Source: Blautia luti
Lineage (GTDB): Bacteria; Bacillota; Clostridia; Lachnospirales; Lachnospiraceae
DNA: 64,000 nt
Assembly: GCF_033096465.1 (NCBI RefSeq)
Contig: NZ_AP028156.1
Location: 777,501 to 841,500, forward strand
Reading direction: 5' to 3'
Below, piece by piece: positions 62,243-64,000 of the stretch (positions are counted from its first letter, which is position 1; every line of letters starts with the position of its first letter). Below the pieces are notes generated by a model, which was not told the origin of the DNA, made no database searches, and saw nothing but the letters and a program-made list of their open reading frames with translations. The translations under genes and the position numbers were made by a program.

Positions 62243-62298
62243 AAAAGAGGTTCTGGCATGGGATATCTCAGGATATCCTGATGTCGGAACCTTTTTGG
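62243..62298 (+). terminator. Terminator after the Thr-Pro protein gene
   Basis: AAAGAGGTTCTGGCAT pairs imperfectly with TGATGTCGGAACCTTTTT, and a smaller internal palindrome GGATATC..GATATCC forms the tip. Confidence 0.75.
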
Positions 62299-62329
62299 AT
62301 TTTTATGTACTGCCTGGCAGTAATAATGA

Positions 62330-62545
62330 TCATTTTGCCATTTTTTTGTTGTCTGTACGGCCTACCAGATAATCGAGACTGATCTCATAGTAATTGGCCA
62401 GACGGATAAGCATTTCTACAGGGATGTTTCTGGAACCTGTCTCATAATGAGAATAGGAACGCTGGCTGATGTGGAGAATCTCACTTAATTCTCTCTGGGA
62501 CAGATCTGCATCTGTGCGCAGATCCTGAATACGCTGAAATTTCAT
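62330..62545 (-). CDS. Small XRE-family helix-turn-helix regulator
   Basis: The 71-aa protein is essentially one XRE DNA-binding domain: LRTDADLSQRELSEILHISQ, then YSHYETGSRNIPVEMLIRLA and the typical end YEISLDYLVGRTD. ATG 62545 has AGAGGTG upstream; a GTG 9 nt earlier overlaps it. It has no toxin or phage genes around it, so the target is unknown. Confidence 0.92.
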   Translation of the reverse strand: MKFQRIQDLRTDADLSQRELSEILHISQRSYSHYETGSRNIPVEMLIRLANYYEISLDYLVGRTDNKKMAK

Positions 62546-62635
62546 TTCATTCACCTCTTTCTGTCAGGGGATTATGGGGCTGCTGGCTGCAGCTGCCGTT
62601 TATAATAAAAAGTATAAATCAGACAAAATATACTA

Positions 62636-62664
62636 TTGCAATTTGGAGCAAAATGGACTATAAT
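62636..62664 (+). promoter_or_regulatory. Candidate promoter upstream of comM
   Basis: TTGCAA and TATAAT are separated by 17 nt. The resulting transcript would carry repeat copy C in its leader. Confidence 0.55.
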
Positions 62665-62806
62665 AAAAACATTCTTTTAAACAGATCGATATCAGGGTGT
62701 TTGTCAAACCTTATCTGTATCATCCATCTGAGTTCTCAGATATTTTTAATTTCATTCATAGGAAATTAAAAGTCTTCCGGGCAGGATTGCACTGCGGCGG
62801 AGAGGA

Positions 62807-62879
62807 ATTATGTCGCTGAAGCGACCCGCCGCAGGCGGAGAATCCTGCTTGCAGGATTCTTTCTTGTATCAGATGTTTC
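62807..62879 (+). repeat. Three-hairpin dispersed repeat, copy C (best copy)
   Basis: Three perfect hairpins follow one another without a gap: GTCGC-TGAA-GCGAC (62812-62825), CCGCC-GCA-GGCGG (62826-62838) and AGAATCCTGC-TT-GCAGGATTCT (62839-62860), then TTCTTGT. An upstream GCAGGATT (62781) and GCGGCGG (62794) could pair alternatively with the second and third hairpins. Copies A and B are at 3021 and 47652. Confidence 0.8.
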
Positions 62880-62969
62880 TATATAAGATATTTCCCATAT
62901 AAGAACAAGTGAATCAGAGTTCAGTCATACGAAGGGTCCGGGGAACTTTGTATGCAGAAAGGAGACTGT

Positions 62970-64000
62970 TTGTTTGCAAGTGTTTTATCTGCTGCCATTA
63001 TGGGGGTAGAAGTACGTCCTGTCAAGGTAGAAGCAGATGTAAGTAACGGCCTGCCTTCTTTTGTCATGGTTGGCTTTCCGTCCACACAGGTAAAGGAAGC
63101 ACAGGACAGAGTGCGGACTGCTTTCAAAAATAACGGATTTAATTTTCCACCAAAGAAGATCACAGTAAATCTGGCACCGGCAGATATGAAGAAAGAAGGT
63201 TCTGGATTTGACCTGCCGGTAGCTGCTGCAGTTCTGTCTGCTTTTGAAATGATCCCCGGGGAGGTGCTGAAGGGGGTGATGATGGCAGGTGAGATCAGCC
63301 TCAGCGGAGAAATACATGGAATTTCCGGAATCCTTCCCATAATATTGTGTGCCAGGAGCCTGGGCTGCCGGTTATGTGTGGTTCCCAGGGAAAACCTGGC
63401 AGAGGGAAGACTGGTAAGTGACGTCCACGTAGCAGGGGTAAGGAATCTTACAGAATTGCTGAAATGTCTGAAGAACCCGGAACCCTTTCTGAAAGAGGAG
63501 GTCTTTGTACCGGAAGAAGGGGGGACAGCAGGGGTGGATTTCGCAGATATTGAGGGACAGGAGGGAGCCAGGCGGGCTGCAGAGATCGCAGTCAGCGGAT
63601 TTCACAATATTCTGTTTATAGGACCGCCGGGGACGGGGAAAACCATGTTTGCCAGAAGGCTTCCCACGATCATGCCGCCTCTGACTTTCGAGGAGAAGCT
63701 GGAGCTGACCAGGATCTACAGCATTGCAGGTCTTCTGTCAGAAAAACAGCCCCTGATCAGCCAGAGACCTTTTCGAAGTCCTCATCATACCAGCTCACCA
63801 CAGTCCATGGCAGGCGGGGGCAAAAATCCCAAACCAGGAGAGATCACTCTGGCGCACAGAGGCGTGCTTTTTCTGGATGAAATGCCGGAATTTTCCAGAA
63901 GAAGCCTGGAACTTCTGCGCCAGCCCCTGGAAGACCGGGTGATCCAGATCTCAAGGGTGAGCGGAACCTATCTGTTTCCGGCAGATTTCATGCTGTGCGC
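62970..64000 (+). CDS. ComM/YifB family Mg-chelatase-like AAA+ ATPase (3' end outside window)
   Basis: 344 codons are present. The N-terminal domain (about 1-190) has the family patterns [24 protein letters not shown] (interrupted here for length: [11 protein letters not shown]) and [20 protein letters not shown]. The AAA+ domain begins near 205 with Walker A GPPGTGKT and Walker [11 protein letters not shown]. The start TTG 62970 gives [14 protein letters not shown], as in other family members, with AAGGAG 5 nt upstream; ATG 62952 is in frame but overlaps that site. ComM is a hexameric helicase promoting branch migration in natural transformation; in Clostridia the role is inferred. Confidence 0.93.
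   Translation, partial: MFASVLSAAIMGVEVRPVKVEADVSNGLPSFVMVGFPSTQVKEAQDRVRTAFKNNGFNFPPKKITVNLAPADMKKEGSGFDLPVAAAVLSAFEMIPGEVLKGVMMAGEISLSGEIHGISGILPIILCARSLGCRLCVVPRENLAEGRLVSDVHVAGVRNLTELLKCLKNPEPFLKEEVFVPEEGGTAGVDFADIEGQEGARRAAEIAVSGFHNILFIGPPGTGKTMFARRLPTIMPPLTFEEKLELTRIYSIAGLLSEKQPLISQRPFRSPHHTSSPQSMAGGGKNPKPGEITLAHRGVLFLDEMPEFSRRSLELLRQPLEDRVIQISRVSGTYLFPADFMLC

Larger units (their letters stand above)
62555..62969. other. Long intergenic region upstream of comM
   Basis: About 415 bp without a gene. It holds a plus-strand promoter TTGCAA-N17-TATAAT (62636-62664), an AT-rich leader, repeat copy C (62807-62879) and an AAGGAG ribosome site at 62959. The leader of the downstream gene would be nearly 300 nt. 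Confidence 0.5.

Overview
The window is a low-to-mid GC Firmicutes chromosome segment. Gene content and family-level sequence features point to a gut Lachnospiraceae close to Blautia/Ruminococcus: Gram-positive PolC, class III fructose-bisphosphatase, the XpaC-TelA pair, several TTG starts with strong AAGGAGG ribosome sites, plant-glycan and alpha-glucan glycosidases, a flavodiiron protein and a czcD-type NiCo riboswitch. The genus is an inference; no 16S gene is present.

Layout. 1-2000: 3' two thirds of a 23S rRNA gene, ending in a terminator with no 5S gene behind it. 2000-3430: an accessory patch between 27-bp direct repeats, with a nucleotidyltransferase gene, a decayed HEPN partner and a small three-hairpin repeat. 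3450-5431: an SPFH (HflK/HflC-like) pair. 5499-11595: a likely metal-responsive module of two DtxR-like regulators (one with iron-type ligands, one without), a DUF454 membrane protein and a CydDC-like fused ABC transporter pair. The promoters of both transcription units carry the same ATTAG-N6-CTAAT palindrome. 11964-19017: an Rpn/PD-(D/E)XK protein, flavodiiron protein, HD phosphohydrolase, an ECF sigma factor with an anti-sigma gene broken by an in-frame stop, and malic enzyme. 19019-24992: AraC regulator, GH43 xylosidase, GH13 glucosidase and a MATE exporter. 25010-26471: NiCo riboswitch and CDF metal exporter. 26552-31680: NarL-type two-component system divergent from an ABC-2 exporter operon. 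31989-45772: HAD phosphatase, tRNA-Trp, a secreted transglutaminase-like protein, a second ECF/anti-sigma pair, tRNA-Ser, serine acetyltransferase, GH2 glycosidase, a duplicated tRNA-Gly pair, small membrane proteins, a lipase-like hydrolase, VanZ, CbiK and a second AraC regulator. 45896-64000: GH13 alpha-glucosidase, lipid kinase, thyA-folA, ilvE, xpaC-telA, ispG-polC-fbp, an XRE regulator and the start of comM/yifB.

How it works together. Two sugar-catabolic clusters each have an AraC regulator. Metal homeostasis appears three times: the DtxR/ABC module, the Ni/Co-sensing riboswitch with its CDF exporter, and CbiK for cobalt insertion. Three envelope or stress signalling modules (two ECF sigma systems and one two-component/ABC-exporter system) carry candidate cis-elements that can be read in their promoters.

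The less expected layer is small mobile or structured DNA. One family of miniature inverted-repeat elements (TIR GTTACTGTTCAC, 8-bp target duplications) has three copies. One copy supplied the stop codon of an ABC permease, one lies between the NiCo riboswitch and its gene, and one duplicated a -10 box in front of an AraC gene. A second dispersed family is made of three abutting hairpins and has two full copies and one remnant, all in gene leaders. No CRISPR array, prophage or complete insertion sequence was seen.
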